From NCBI GenBank assembly GCA_025928535.1, contig JAICJJ010000079.1, forward strand, positions 1 to 9,015: a stretch of 9,015 bases of DNA. Direction: 5' to 3'. The notes beneath the pieces are model-generated. The model searched no databases and was not told the origin of the DNA. It saw nothing but the letters and a program-made list of their open reading frames with translations. This document shows positions 1 through 7,070 of this stretch, piece by piece (the first letter of the stretch is position 1; each line of letters starts with the position of its first letter). Origin of the DNA: Thermomicrobiales bacterium (GTDB taxonomy: Bacteria > Chloroflexota > Chloroflexia > Thermomicrobiales > UBA6265). Made by a program: the position numbers and the translations under genes.

Positions 1-807
1 CGTGTAGGGATGTAGCGGATTGCGGAACAGGCGATCGGTCGGGGCGCGTTCGACGATCAACCCCAGATACATCACCGCGACCGCGTCCGCGATGTGCCGC
101 ACCACGCCAAGATCGTGGCTGATGAAGAGATACGACAAGCCGCGCTCCCGCCGCAGCCGGGCCAGCAATTGCAGGATTTGCGCTTGCACCGACACGTCGA
201 GGGCGCTGACCGGCTCGTCGGCGACGATCAACGCCGGATCGACCGCCAGCGCCCGCGCGATGCCGACGCGCTGCCGCTGGCCGCCGGAAAGTTCGTTTGG
301 ATAGCGGTTCGCCTGCGTCGGACTGAGGCCGACCGTTTCCAGCAAGTCCGAGACCGCCGCGCCACGATCGCCGCGATCGACCATCCGGTGAAAGGTCAGC
401 GCCTCGCCGAGCGTCTGGCCGATCGTCATCCGCGGATTGAGCGACGAATTCGGATCCTGGAAGACGATCTGCAATTCCCGTCGCCGGGCGCGCAACGCGG
501 CTTCGTCCGCGGGATCGACCCGCTCGCCATCGACCAGCACGTCGCCGGCCGTCGGCGTCTGAAGAAAGAGGACGCAGCGTCCGGTCGTGGTCTTGCCACA
601 GCCGCTTTCGCCGACGAGGCCGAGCGTTTGCCCGCGCTCGATGGCGAAATCGATGCCATCGATAGCGCGCACCGCATGGGCCGGTTCCCCTCTCAGCCGG
701 GAGCCGAGTCCCCGCTTCAGCGGATAGTGCTTGACCAGACCGCGCACTTCGAGCAATGGAGGGCCGGCTTTTTCGTGGGTCGCGGCGCCATTTGGCAAAA
801 CACTCAT
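1..807 (-). CDS. oppF: Oligopeptide/dipeptide ABC transporter ATP-binding protein, OppF/DppF type (3' end outside window)
   Basis: This is the second ATPase of a peptide importer; it pairs with the OppD-type ATPase encoded just upstream and powers the OppB/OppC channel from the cytoplasm. The 269 visible codons are open to the window edge and include every nucleotide-binding motif. Walker A GESGCGKT is at residues 66-73, the Q-loop QIVFQDP at 113-119, the signature LSGGQRQR at 173-180, Walker B LIVADEP at 193-199 and the H-loop histidine at 231. The visible part ends at the conserved FRNPLHPYT stretch, so about 50-80 residues of the C-terminal oligopeptide-transporter extension are missing (family usually 320-350 aa). 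The ATG overlaps the OppD stop as ATGA, and GGAGG lies 7 nt upstream, so translation is probably coupled. The substrate (oligopeptide, dipeptide or another OppF-family ligand) is not fixed by this subunit; the oppF symbol follows the operon context. Confidence 0.94.
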   Translation of the reverse strand, partial: MSVLPNGAATHEKAGPPLLEVRGLVKHYPLKRGLGSRLRGEPAHAVRAIDGIDFAIERGQTLGLVGESGCGKTTTGRCVLFLQTPTAGDVLVDGERVDPADEAALRARRRELQIVFQDPNSSLNPRMTIGQTLGEALTFHRMVDRGDRGAAVSDLLETVGLSPTQANRYPNELSGGQRQRVGIARALAVDPALIVADEPVSALDVSVQAQILQLLARLRRERGLSYLFISHDLGVVRHIADAVAVMYLGLIVERAPTDRLFRNPLHPYT

Positions 808-1844
808 CGAACCGCCTCCGTTGCAGGGACGGCAATGTCGAGCGCGAATGTCTTGACGCCGGCGAAATGGCAGGCGGCTCGGTGATCCGGACCGAGGTCG
901 CGCAACGGCGGCGCTTCCAGCGCGCAAATCGGCTCGGCGTAGGGACAACGCGGGTGGAAGCGGCAGCCGGACGGCGGCCGCCCCATGTCAGGCGGCGCGC
1001 CGTCGATCGGCTGCGGCGCGACGCCCGATTCGTCGGCGCGGGGAATGGCGTTCATCAAGCCGACCGTGTAGGGGTGCTGCGGGTCGCGGAACAGAACGTC
1101 AACCGGCGCCTGCTCGACGATCTGCCCGGCGTACATCACCGCCACCCGGTCGCACATCTCGGCGACGACGCCAAGATCGTGGGTGATCAGCAGCACGCTC
1201 ATCCCGGTCGCTTCCTGCAGTTGCCGCAAGAGCGCCAGAATCTGCGCCTGAATCGTGACGTCGAGCGCCGTCGTCGGTTCGTCGGCGATCAGGAGCGCCG
1301 GCCGCGAGGACAACGCCATCGCGATCATCACCCGCTGCCGCAAGCCGCCCGAGAGTTGATGCGGATAGGCGTCGTACCGTGCGTCGGCGTTCGGAATGCC
1401 GACCGTACGAAAGAGTTCGACGACCTGCGCCCGCGCTTCCCGCGCGCCGACGCGCTGGTGGCGGCGAATCGATTCCGCCACCTGATCGCCGGCGGTGTAG
1501 AGCGGATTGAGAAAGGTCATCGGGTCCTGAAAGATCATCGCGATTTGGGCGCCGCGCCGGTCTTGCATCTCCCGCTCGGAAAGCTCGTAGAGATCGCGGC
1601 CCTGAAAGAGAATGCGGCCGGCGATCAGCCGCCCCGGCGGCATCGGCACGAGCCGCATGATCGAGCGCGCCGTCACGCTCTTGCCCGAGCCCGATTCGCC
1701 GACGAGCCCGACGATCTCGCCGGGCCGAATGTCGAGATCGACCCCATCGACGGCGCGGACATCACCTGTTCGGGTCTTGAAGTAGACCTTGAGGCCTTGG
1801 ATCTGCAGCACGGGCGCGGCCGCCGGGAAGTCTGCCGCCGTCAT
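804..1844 (-). CDS. oppD: Oligopeptide/dipeptide ABC transporter ATP-binding protein, OppD/DppD type
   Basis: This is the first ATPase of the peptide importer, 346 aa and full length for the family. Walker A GESGSGKS is at residues 49-56, the Q-loop MIFQDP at 103-108, the signature LSGGLRQR at 164-171 (Leu in place of the more usual Gln or Met), Walker B LLIADEP at 184-190, the D-loop ALD at 193-195 and the H-loop His at 222. The C-terminal oligopeptide-transporter domain holds four cysteines, C294, C300, C307 and C325, in a C-x5-C-x6-C-x17-C arrangement; in this subfamily that pattern is known to hold an iron-sulfur cluster. An open frame extends upstream to 2105, but those 87 codons are the shadow of the OppC gene. 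I chose the ATG at 1844 because it overlaps the OppC stop as ATGA, has AGGG 6 nt upstream, and leaves the usual short lead before the first beta strand (VLQIQGLKV). Confidence 0.96.
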   Translation of the reverse strand: MTAADFPAAAPVLQIQGLKVYFKTRTGDVRAVDGVDLDIRPGEIVGLVGESGSGKSVTARSIMRLVPMPPGRLIAGRILFQGRDLYELSEREMQDRRGAQIAMIFQDPMTFLNPLYTAGDQVAESIRRHQRVGAREARAQVVELFRTVGIPNADARYDAYPHQLSGGLRQRVMIAMALSSRPALLIADEPTTALDVTIQAQILALLRQLQEATGMSVLLITHDLGVVAEMCDRVAVMYAGQIVEQAPVDVLFRDPQHPYTVGLMNAIPRADESGVAPQPIDGAPPDMGRPPSGCRFHPRCPYAEPICALEAPPLRDLGPDHRAACHFAGVKTFALDIAVPATEAVR

Positions 1845-2734
1845 CGTTGTCCCTGCCGTGGGTCGAGCACGTCGCGCAGACCGTCGCCCAGCAGATTGAA
1901 GCCGAGCACCGCCAGCACGATGGCGAGGCCCGACGACAATGCGACGTGCGGCGCGGTCAACAGCACCTGCTGCCCTTCGGCCAGCATCGTGCCCCAGTCG
2001 GGCAATGGCGGCTGCACGCCCAGGCCGAGAAAGGAGAGCGCCGCCAGATCGAGCATCGCGTAGGCGATGTCGAGCGACGAGACGACGATCACCGGAGACA
2101 GACAATTCGGCAAGATGTGGCGAAACACGATCCGTCCGTGGCCATAGCCCATCGCCCGCGCCGCTTCGGTGTACGTCATTTCCTTCTGGACCAGCGTCAC
2201 GCTGCGAGCCACGCGCGCGGTGAACGGCACGTAGAGGATGCCGAGCGCGAGCGCCGACTTGAACAGGCCCGGCCCGAAGGCGGCAACGACCGCGAACGCC
2301 AGCAGGAGCGGCGGAAAGGCAAGGAGCATGTCCCAGAAACGCGTCACCGCTTCATCCAGCACGCCGCCCCGGTAGGCCGCCCAGATGCCGAGCGGGACGC
2401 CGATCAATTCCGAGATCAGCACCACCAGCAGCGCCCCGCCGACGGCCGACCGCGTGCCGAAAATCAGCCGGCTCAACACGTCGCGTCCGCTTTTGTCGGC
2501 GCCGAGGAGATAACTCTGGCCCGGCGGCGCCAGACTGTCGGACAGTTCGCCAATTGTCGGGTCTTTCGGCGCCAGCAGGTTGGCGAAGACGGCGACGAAG
2601 AGCAGCATCGCGACGATGCCGCCGCCGATCATCGCTTTCGGGTTGCGCCGCAGCCGCCAGAAAAACATCGACCACGACGATGGCGTCGCCTCCGCCGGGG
2701 CGTTCAGCCCGGCTTGGGCCGCTTCCACCGCCAC
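1841..2734 (-). CDS. oppC: Peptide ABC transporter permease, OppC/DppC type
   Basis: This is an inner-membrane permease of the peptide importer, 297 aa and normal for the family. It opens with a cytoplasmic N-terminal segment, then the OppC_N-type first membrane helix (about residues 36-54) and the characteristic LLGADKSGRDVLSRLIFG block at 76-93. The binding-protein-dependent transport core follows, with about five more hydrophobic segments. The EAA loop that contacts the ATPases is clear: EAARAMGYG at 190-198 followed by HILPN at 206-210. The start is GTG, 3 bp after the OppB stop, with GGGAGGG 8 nt upstream, which supports this start despite the non-ATG codon. It forms a heterodimeric channel with OppB. 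The stop overlaps the OppD start. Confidence 0.96.
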   Translation of the reverse strand: MAVEAAQAGLNAPAEATPSSWSMFFWRLRRNPKAMIGGGIVAMLLFVAVFANLLAPKDPTIGELSDSLAPPGQSYLLGADKSGRDVLSRLIFGTRSAVGGALLVVLISELIGVPLGIWAAYRGGVLDEAVTRFWDMLLAFPPLLLAFAVVAAFGPGLFKSALALGILYVPFTARVARSVTLVQKEMTYTEAARAMGYGHGRIVFRHILPNCLSPVIVVSSLDIAYAMLDLAALSFLGLGVQPPLPDWGTMLAEGQQVLLTAPHVALSSGLAIVLAVLGFNLLGDGLRDVLDPRQGQR

Positions 2735-2737
2735 GCC

Positions 2738-3685
2738 TCAGGCCCTCCCGCCGTAGCGAACGCGCGGGTCGATGACGCCGTAGAGAACATCGACGCCAAG
2801 ATTGATCAGGATGAACAATGCCGCGATGAAGATCGTCGCGCCCTGCACGACCGGGTAGTCGCGCACCTGCACCGCCTGAATCAGCAACGAGCCGAGGCCG
2901 CCGAGGCCGAACGTTTGCTCGACCAGCACCGCCCCGACGATCAGAAAGCCGAATTGGAGACCGGCCACCGTGACGATCGGCACGAGCGCGTTGCGCAGCG
3001 CATGCTTGAGTACAATCGACCGGCTGGCGAGGCCTTTCGCCCGCGCCGTTTCGATGTAGTCCTGCGTCAGCGCTTCGACCATCGCCGAGCGGGTGATGCG
3101 GGTGGTGATCGCGGCCAGCGAAATGCCGAGCGTCAGCGACGGCAGCAGCAGGTGGACGAACTCGTCCCAGCCGCCGTCGCCGGCTCCAATCGACGGCAGC
3201 CATTGCAACCTGAACGAAAAGATCAGGATCAGCAGGATCGCGGTGAAAAAGACGGGCGACGACGCCCCGAGCAACGCGAAGATCGTCGCTCCCACGTCGA
3301 GCCAACTGTTCCGCCGCGCCGCCGAGATGATGCCGAGCGGAACCGCGATCGCCAGCGAAATGATGAAACTGAACACCGACAATTTCATCGTGATCGGCAG
3401 CCGATCGAGGATCAGCGTGCGCACATCGGTCCGCTGCCGGTACGATTTGCCGAGATTGCCGTGCAGCAGATCGCTGACCCAGAGGCCATATTGCTCCGGC
3501 AGCGGACGATCGAGCCGGTACGCCTTGCGGATGTTTTCCAGGTTTGCCGGCGTGATGTGCGCGCCGCCGACCATCAACCGCGCCGGGTCGCCGGGGATCA
3601 GGTGCACCAGAAAAAAGACCACCGTGGTGATCAGAAACATCATCGGAATCAGGGTCAGCAGCCGGGTGACGATCAGGCGGGCCAT
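2738..3685 (-). CDS. oppB: Peptide ABC transporter permease, OppB/DppB type
   Basis: This is the second membrane permease of the peptide importer, 315 aa, which matches the family. The first helix is at about residues 9-29 and is followed by the hallmark PGDPAR (31-36), the IRKAYRLDRPLPEQYGLW region (52-69) and GNLGKSYRQ (76-84). Further membrane segments lie near 100-121, 131-157, 178-196, 235-256 and 283-303. The EAA loop reads ETARAKGL at 212-219, continuing to KHALRNAL at 227-234. The protein ends with the usual DPRVRYG. The ATG lies 13 bp inside the 3' end of the preceding peptidase gene. Only a weak GGCGG-type ribosome site is seen before it, so translation may rely on reinitiation or coupling with the peptidase. 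Confidence 0.96.
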   Translation of the reverse strand: MARLIVTRLLTLIPMMFLITTVVFFLVHLIPGDPARLMVGGAHITPANLENIRKAYRLDRPLPEQYGLWVSDLLHGNLGKSYRQRTDVRTLILDRLPITMKLSVFSFIISLAIAVPLGIISAARRNSWLDVGATIFALLGASSPVFFTAILLILIFSFRLQWLPSIGAGDGGWDEFVHLLLPSLTLGISLAAITTRITRSAMVEALTQDYIETARAKGLASRSIVLKHALRNALVPIVTVAGLQFGFLIVGAVLVEQTFGLGGLGSLLIQAVQVRDYPVVQGATIFIAALFILINLGVDVLYGVIDPRVRYGGRA

Positions 3686-4575
3686 CGACCGCCATCCGCC
3701 GCTTCGACACCGTCCAGAAAATCGCGCAACACCGCCAGATATCGCTCCGGTTCTTCCAGATGAGCCGAATGGGACGATTCTTCGAACAATTCGAGCCGCG
3801 AGCCGCGTATGCCGCGGTGAAGCGTCGCGGCGCAGGCCGGATCGACCTCGTCGTAGCGGCCGACAGTGATCAGTGTCGGCACGGCGATCTCGTCAAGCCG
3901 GCCGCTCCGATCCCACGTCAGCAAATTGCCGGTGCAGGTGAACTCGGCCGGTCCCCACATCGTCGTGTAGACCGGCATGGCCATGTTCGCCATCGAGTCG
4001 GCCAGCACGTCGGGAAATGGCCAGACCCGGCAGAGATGCCGCCGGTAGAGTTCGTCCATCGCCGCCAGATAGGCGGGGTGCTCATAGTCTCCGGCGGCTT
4101 CGCAGTTCGCCAGCGCCGCCTGCATGTCGTCCGGCAGCGCCTCTCGCCAGCGGTGCATGCCGGCCAGGCATTCCGCCGTGCTCGCGGCGCCGCTGGCCAA
4201 CGTCAGGCTGCGCAACGCGTCGCCATGATGAAGCGCGTACTCCAGCGCCAGAAACGCGCCCCACGACTGGCCGAGCAGGTGAATGCGGCCGAGGCCGAGC
4301 GCCTGGCGCACCGCTTCGACTTCGGCGACGAAGCGCGGAACCTGCCAGAGCGACGTGTCGTCCGGCTGATCCGACCGGCGCGAGCCGAGTTGGTCGTAGC
4401 GGACGACGCGATAGCCGTCGTCCGCCAGCGCCTGCAACGGCGTCAGGTAATCGGACGGCGCGCCGGGTCCGCCGTGCAGCAGCAACAGCGCCGGCCCGGC
4501 GCCAACCGATTCCCAGCAGACCCGGCCGCCGGGAACCGCGATGAATCCCTCGGCGCGTTGGCGCGTCGCGCTCAC
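3673..4575 (-). CDS. pip: Proline iminopeptidase-type alpha/beta hydrolase (peptidase S33)
   Basis: This is a 300-aa alpha/beta hydrolase of the proline iminopeptidase / tricorn factor F1 group, which removes N-terminal proline (or, in F1, a wider set of residues) from short peptides in the cytoplasm. HGGPG at 34-38 forms the oxyanion region typical of S33 peptidases. GQSWG at 102-106 gives nucleophile Ser104. GRYDEVDP at 239-246 gives Asp242, and SSH at 267-269 gives His269; the Asp-to-His spacing of 27 matches factor F1. E211 (in EFTCTGN) and E243 sit where F1 has the two glutamates that bind the peptide amino terminus, so aminopeptidase activity is favoured over a generic esterase. No signal peptide is seen. 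The start is GTG with no convincing Shine-Dalgarno, and no other start codon is available in frame before the preceding gene. The gene lies between the binding protein and the permeases, and its end overlaps oppB by 13 bp, so it belongs to the operon. The exact substrate remains inference. Confidence 0.88.
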   Translation of the reverse strand: MSATRQRAEGFIAVPGGRVCWESVGAGPALLLLHGGPGAPSDYLTPLQALADDGYRVVRYDQLGSRRSDQPDDTSLWQVPRFVAEVEAVRQALGLGRIHLLGQSWGAFLALEYALHHGDALRSLTLASGAASTAECLAGMHRWREALPDDMQAALANCEAAGDYEHPAYLAAMDELYRRHLCRVWPFPDVLADSMANMAMPVYTTMWGPAEFTCTGNLLTWDRSGRLDEIAVPTLITVGRYDEVDPACAATLHRGIRGSRLELFEESSHSAHLEEPERYLAVLRDFLDGVEAADGGRWPA

Positions 4576-4601
4576 AGTCGCGCTGCGATCTGTTGGGGCA
4601 G

Positions 4602-4629
4602 CTCTGGTCCCGCCATGGCGGGACCGGAG
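4602..4629. repeat. Perfect 20-bp palindrome with extended arms between binding-protein and peptidase genes
   Basis: Positions 4606-4625 form a perfect palindrome (GGTCCCGCCA followed by its reverse complement). One mismatch or wobble then separates it from a further three complementary pairs, giving arms out to 4602 and 4629. In RNA from the minus strand it would fold into an 8-bp GC-rich stem with a CAUG loop, plus an outer CUC/GAG clamp beyond one mismatch. It sits in the 70-bp gap, 17-44 nt after the binding-protein stop. No T-run follows on the minus strand, so a textbook intrinsic terminator is unlikely. An mRNA-stabilising or processing hairpin, a partial attenuator or a dispersed intergenic repeat are all possible. 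Confidence 0.75.
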
Positions 4630-4645
4630 TGAACGTGCCGACCGA

Positions 4646-6355
4646 TCACGCCGACGCCGGTTTGAGATCGCGGCCGAAGCAATCCCAATACCAGAGGGCC
4701 GTCAGTTTGTAGCCGGTGAGGCTCTTGCTCATTGGCATGAACCAGTTGTAGTGCTCGAGAAAGATCCATGGCTGCTGATCGGAAATGATCTTCTGGGCGT
4801 CGATGAGCATCTGCCGGCGCTTTTCGACATCGAGTTCGGCTTCCGATTGGTCGAGCAATTGGTCGACCTGATCGTTCTTGAAATAGGCGTGGTTGTTTTG
4901 CGGCGGGATGTTTTTCGAAAGGAACAGCGGGATCAGGTTGCCGGCGGCGTCCGGGAAATCCGAGCCCCACTGGAACAACATCATCCCTTCGTAGTCGCCC
5001 GCCTGTTGCAGCGTGATCATGTCGGCGTAGGTCAATTGGTCGATCTCGACGTCGATGTTGAGCGCCTTCAGCGCCTGCTGGATGGCGAGCGCCTGCGGCA
5101 CCCAGATGTCGTTCGGGGCGATGACCGACAGTTTGGTCTTGAACCCGTTCGGCTGGCTCGATTCGGCCATCAGTTGCTTGGCCTTGTCGAGATCGAACGG
5201 GATCGGCTTCAGTTCGGCCGACGCGCTCCCCGGCATTTCCGGCGGAACGGTGGTGTTGTGCGCCTGAATCCCCTCGTCCTTGACGATGTTCGTCATGATC
5301 GATTCGAGATCGATCGCGTAGTTGACGGCCTGGCGGACTTTCAGATCATCGAACGGCGGCTTGTCGTTCCGCAGCGCGATGCCGTTGATCGTGTAGCCGG
5401 TGACGATTTGCAGATCGACGTTGTCGAACGCCTTGACGATCGCGATCTGGTCCGGCGGGATCTGCGTCGCCATCTCCAGTTCGCCCGTCTTGAGGCCGGT
5501 GACGCGCGTCGTGCCTTCAGTGACGATCTTGAAGGTCATCTTCTCGAACGCCGGCTTGCCCTGCTGCCAATAGGTTGGGTTCTTTTCGAGATCGATCTCG
5601 CTGCCGGCGTCCCATTTGACGAACTTGAACGGCCCAGTGCCGATCGGGTTGCGCAGCAGATCGGCGCCATACTTTTCGATCGCCGCTTGCGGAATGACGT
5701 GTCCGGCCGTCGTCGCCACCACATACTGGAAGAGGGCGCTGGCGGTCTTCAACTTGATCGTGATCGTCTTGTCGTCGGTCTTGCTGACTTCGGCGCCCGG
5801 CGTGTCGTACATCCAGGCGAGCGGCCCGGCGACGTCGGGATCGCGCACGCGCGCGATGGAGGCGATAACGTCGTCGATCGTGACCGGCGACCCGTCGGAA
5901 AAGGTGACGCCGTCGCGCAGGGTGTAGGTGTAGGTCAGCGGGTCGGGATGGGTCCATTTCTCCGCCAGCAAGGGCTGAAGCGCACCCTTGCTGTCGAACA
6001 TCAGCAACCCTTCCGAAATCTGGCAGACGACCGGGTTGGCGGTGAAGTCGTAGGAGAGCGCCGGCTCCAGCCCGCGCACGTCGCCTTCCAACCCGTAGGT
6101 GACGGTGGTCGCATCCTGCTGCAGCACCCAGAGGCCGGGCGCGAAGCGTCGCGTCGCCGCTTCCGCCGAGCCGCCGAGCGCCGCCAGGAGCGCCGCCGCC
6201 CCGGCCGATCCTGCGCTCAGCCGCAGGAAACCGCGGCGGTGCATCGTGCTTTGCCGCATTTCCCGCAAATAGGCGGACATTCGCTGATCGAATGCCCGTC
6301 CCGGATCGCGCTCGGCATCGTTCACCACGGCACGCTTCTCATCGCGCTCGGTCAT
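4646..6355 (-). CDS. oppA: Peptide ABC transporter substrate-binding protein (SBP_bac_5 family), Tat-exported
   Basis: This is the extracytoplasmic peptide-capturing component of the importer, 569 aa. A twin-arginine signal is clear: HRRGFLRL at 39-46, an Ala/Leu-rich h-region at about 47-61, and an AEA-type cleavage site near 64-66. There is no lipobox cysteine, so the mature protein is not an obvious lipoprotein. The SBP_bac_5 domain covers roughly 85-500. Diagnostic stretches include ISEGLLMFD (113-121), the TYTYTLRDGVTFSDGSPVT block around 141-159, NPIGTGPFKFVKW (236-248), LKTGELEMA (288-296) and VRQAVNYAID (340-349). The start at 6355 is supported by GAGGAGGAG 6 nt upstream; it leaves 39 residues before the RR pair, unusually long for an n-region, and Met26 and Met38 are alternatives. 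As the first gene of the operon it probably sets expression. The ligand is inferred from family and neighbours; the oppA symbol is by position. Confidence 0.93.
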   Translation of the reverse strand: MTERDEKRAVVNDAERDPGRAFDQRMSAYLREMRQSTMHRRGFLRLSAGSAGAAALLAALGGSAEAATRRFAPGLWVLQQDATTVTYGLEGDVRGLEPALSYDFTANPVVCQISEGLLMFDSKGALQPLLAEKWTHPDPLTYTYTLRDGVTFSDGSPVTIDDVIASIARVRDPDVAGPLAWMYDTPGAEVSKTDDKTITIKLKTASALFQYVVATTAGHVIPQAAIEKYGADLLRNPIGTGPFKFVKWDAGSEIDLEKNPTYWQQGKPAFEKMTFKIVTEGTTRVTGLKTGELEMATQIPPDQIAIVKAFDNVDLQIVTGYTINGIALRNDKPPFDDLKVRQAVNYAIDLESIMTNIVKDEGIQAHNTTVPPEMPGSASAELKPIPFDLDKAKQLMAESSQPNGFKTKLSVIAPNDIWVPQALAIQQALKALNIDVEIDQLTYADMITLQQAGDYEGMMLFQWGSDFPDAAGNLIPLFLSKNIPPQNNHAYFKNDQVDQLLDQSEAELDVEKRRQMLIDAQKIISDQQPWIFLEHYNWFMPMSKSLTGYKLTALWYWDCFGRDLKPASA

Positions 6356-6361
6356 CCTTGA

Positions 6362-6370
6362 CTCCTCCTC
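6362..6370 (-). promoter_or_regulatory. Ribosome binding site of the binding-protein gene
   Basis: GAGGAGGAG on the minus strand ends 6 nt before the ATG at 6355. It is the strongest Shine-Dalgarno in the operon and decides the start in favour of the long N-terminus over the internal Met codons nearer the twin-arginine motif. Confidence 0.8.
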
Positions 6371-6714
6371 GCGATCGTTCGACGGCCGCGTTCGCCGCGC
6401 CGCCGGCCCTGCACATCACGCCACAGAGACAGCAGATCATCGCACATCGTCGAGTTGCCTGAACGATGGTAACCCAGCCGCGCCAATGCATGACGGCAAA
6501 ACGTGGTCGAATCGGCGCCATCGCGCAGTCATCCAGAGCGAGTGTCGCGCGCTATCCGGTCGTCGGCATCGTCATTCGCCCGCCGCAAGGACCTGGCAGG
6601 TGCGTCCCGCCGGCGAGCCCGCGATGTCGGTCGCGTTCGGGCGTCGATTCTGCTTGAATGGCGCTTCGTCACCCATTTGGACCCAATCATCGACCAGTGG
6701 CCGACAACGACCGT

Positions 6715-6720
6715 AAGGAG
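6715..6720 (+). promoter_or_regulatory. Ribosome binding site of the 84-aa small gene
   Basis: AAGGAG lies 8 nt before the ATG at 6729 in a locally A-rich setting. It is close to the consensus and is the main evidence that this short frame is translated. Confidence 0.8.
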
Positions 6721-6728
6721 AAACCAAC

Positions 6729-6983
6729 ATGCGGCACTGGATCTGGATACCGCACGCGCCCGATCCCGAAGCGTTGCAGGCGTCGGTCAACGCCTTTCTC
6801 TCGCGGCTGCAAGTGCACGGCGGGACGGTCGTCAGCGTCAACTATTCCGTCATGGGAAAAACTACGGTCGGACCAGAGCCGTTATTCAGCCTCTGTCTGA
6901 CCTATCAATCCGATCTTTCGCCGGAGGACATGTTGTCAGTTGATATTGAAGATTCGCCTGCTTCCCGGTCGCCGCTCACGTGA
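6729..6983 (+). CDS. Small conserved-looking protein, possibly Cse60-like
   Basis: This is an 84-aa protein of unproven function. The predicted order is a beta strand (HWIWIP), a helix (about residues 12-28, EALQASVNAFLSRLQV), a strand (TVVSVNYSVMG, 33-43) and another strand (LFSLCLTYQ, 52-60), followed by a loose acidic/polar tail. The helix with NAFL, then a strand ending in YS, then a strand ending in a Tyr, resembles the short sporulation-associated Cse60 domain (beta-alpha-beta-beta, where the second strand ends in KYS and the third in IYE-like residues). I recall this pattern by eye and have not run a profile. There is no signal peptide or membrane segment. The ATG is fixed by AAGGAG 8 nt upstream. 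Stretches such as 6840-6865 and 6928-6957 use A/T-ending codons far more than the transport operon does. The gene runs opposite to its left neighbour; the only partner in the same direction is the His-rich gene 87 bp downstream. Confidence 0.72.
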   Translation: MRHWIWIPHAPDPEALQASVNAFLSRLQVHGGTVVSVNYSVMGKTTVGPEPLFSLCLTYQSDLSPEDMLSVDIEDSPASRSPLT

Positions 6984-7070
6984 CGATCTTGCGCAACGGC
7001 GTGCGGCGTCGTAGGATGGGCGACGAGGCATACGTACAACCAGCGGCGGGGCGAGGGAACGGGGAGTCTC

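Larger units (their letters stand above)
6356..6728. other. Intergenic region between the peptide-transport operon and the small plus-strand genes
   Basis: This 373-bp divergent region must carry the promoters for the minus-strand transport operon and the plus-strand small genes. I see no convincing sigma-70 hexamer pair on either strand. One imperfect inverted repeat (GTTGCC at 6454-6459 and GGTAAC at 6468-6473, pairing with one G-T) lies about 100 bp upstream of the binding-protein start and could be an operator, but it is weak. Frames inside the region are short and Arg- or Cys-rich in a way that looks like chance. The two ribosome binding sites at its ends are listed separately. Confidence 0.7.

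Noticed and set aside
1847..3763. Very long plus-strand open frame (638 codons) opposite the permease genes; similar long frames at 756-2063 and 4541-6361
   Set aside because: Their translations are Arg/Asp/Gln/His-rich with no domain or membrane pattern, and they are antisense shadows of well-recognised transporter genes in GC-rich DNA.
6339..6521. 60-codon minus-strand frame, Cys-containing, overlapping the binding-protein start by 17 bp; possible leader peptide
   Set aside because: There is no Shine-Dalgarno before its ATG and no regulatory codon run or attenuator hairpin. The Cys/Arg-rich composition looks random.
6654..6682. TTGAAT as a -35 element for the small plus-strand genes
   Set aside because: No acceptable -10 hexamer at 15-19 bp spacing (candidates read ATTTGG or TTGGAC).
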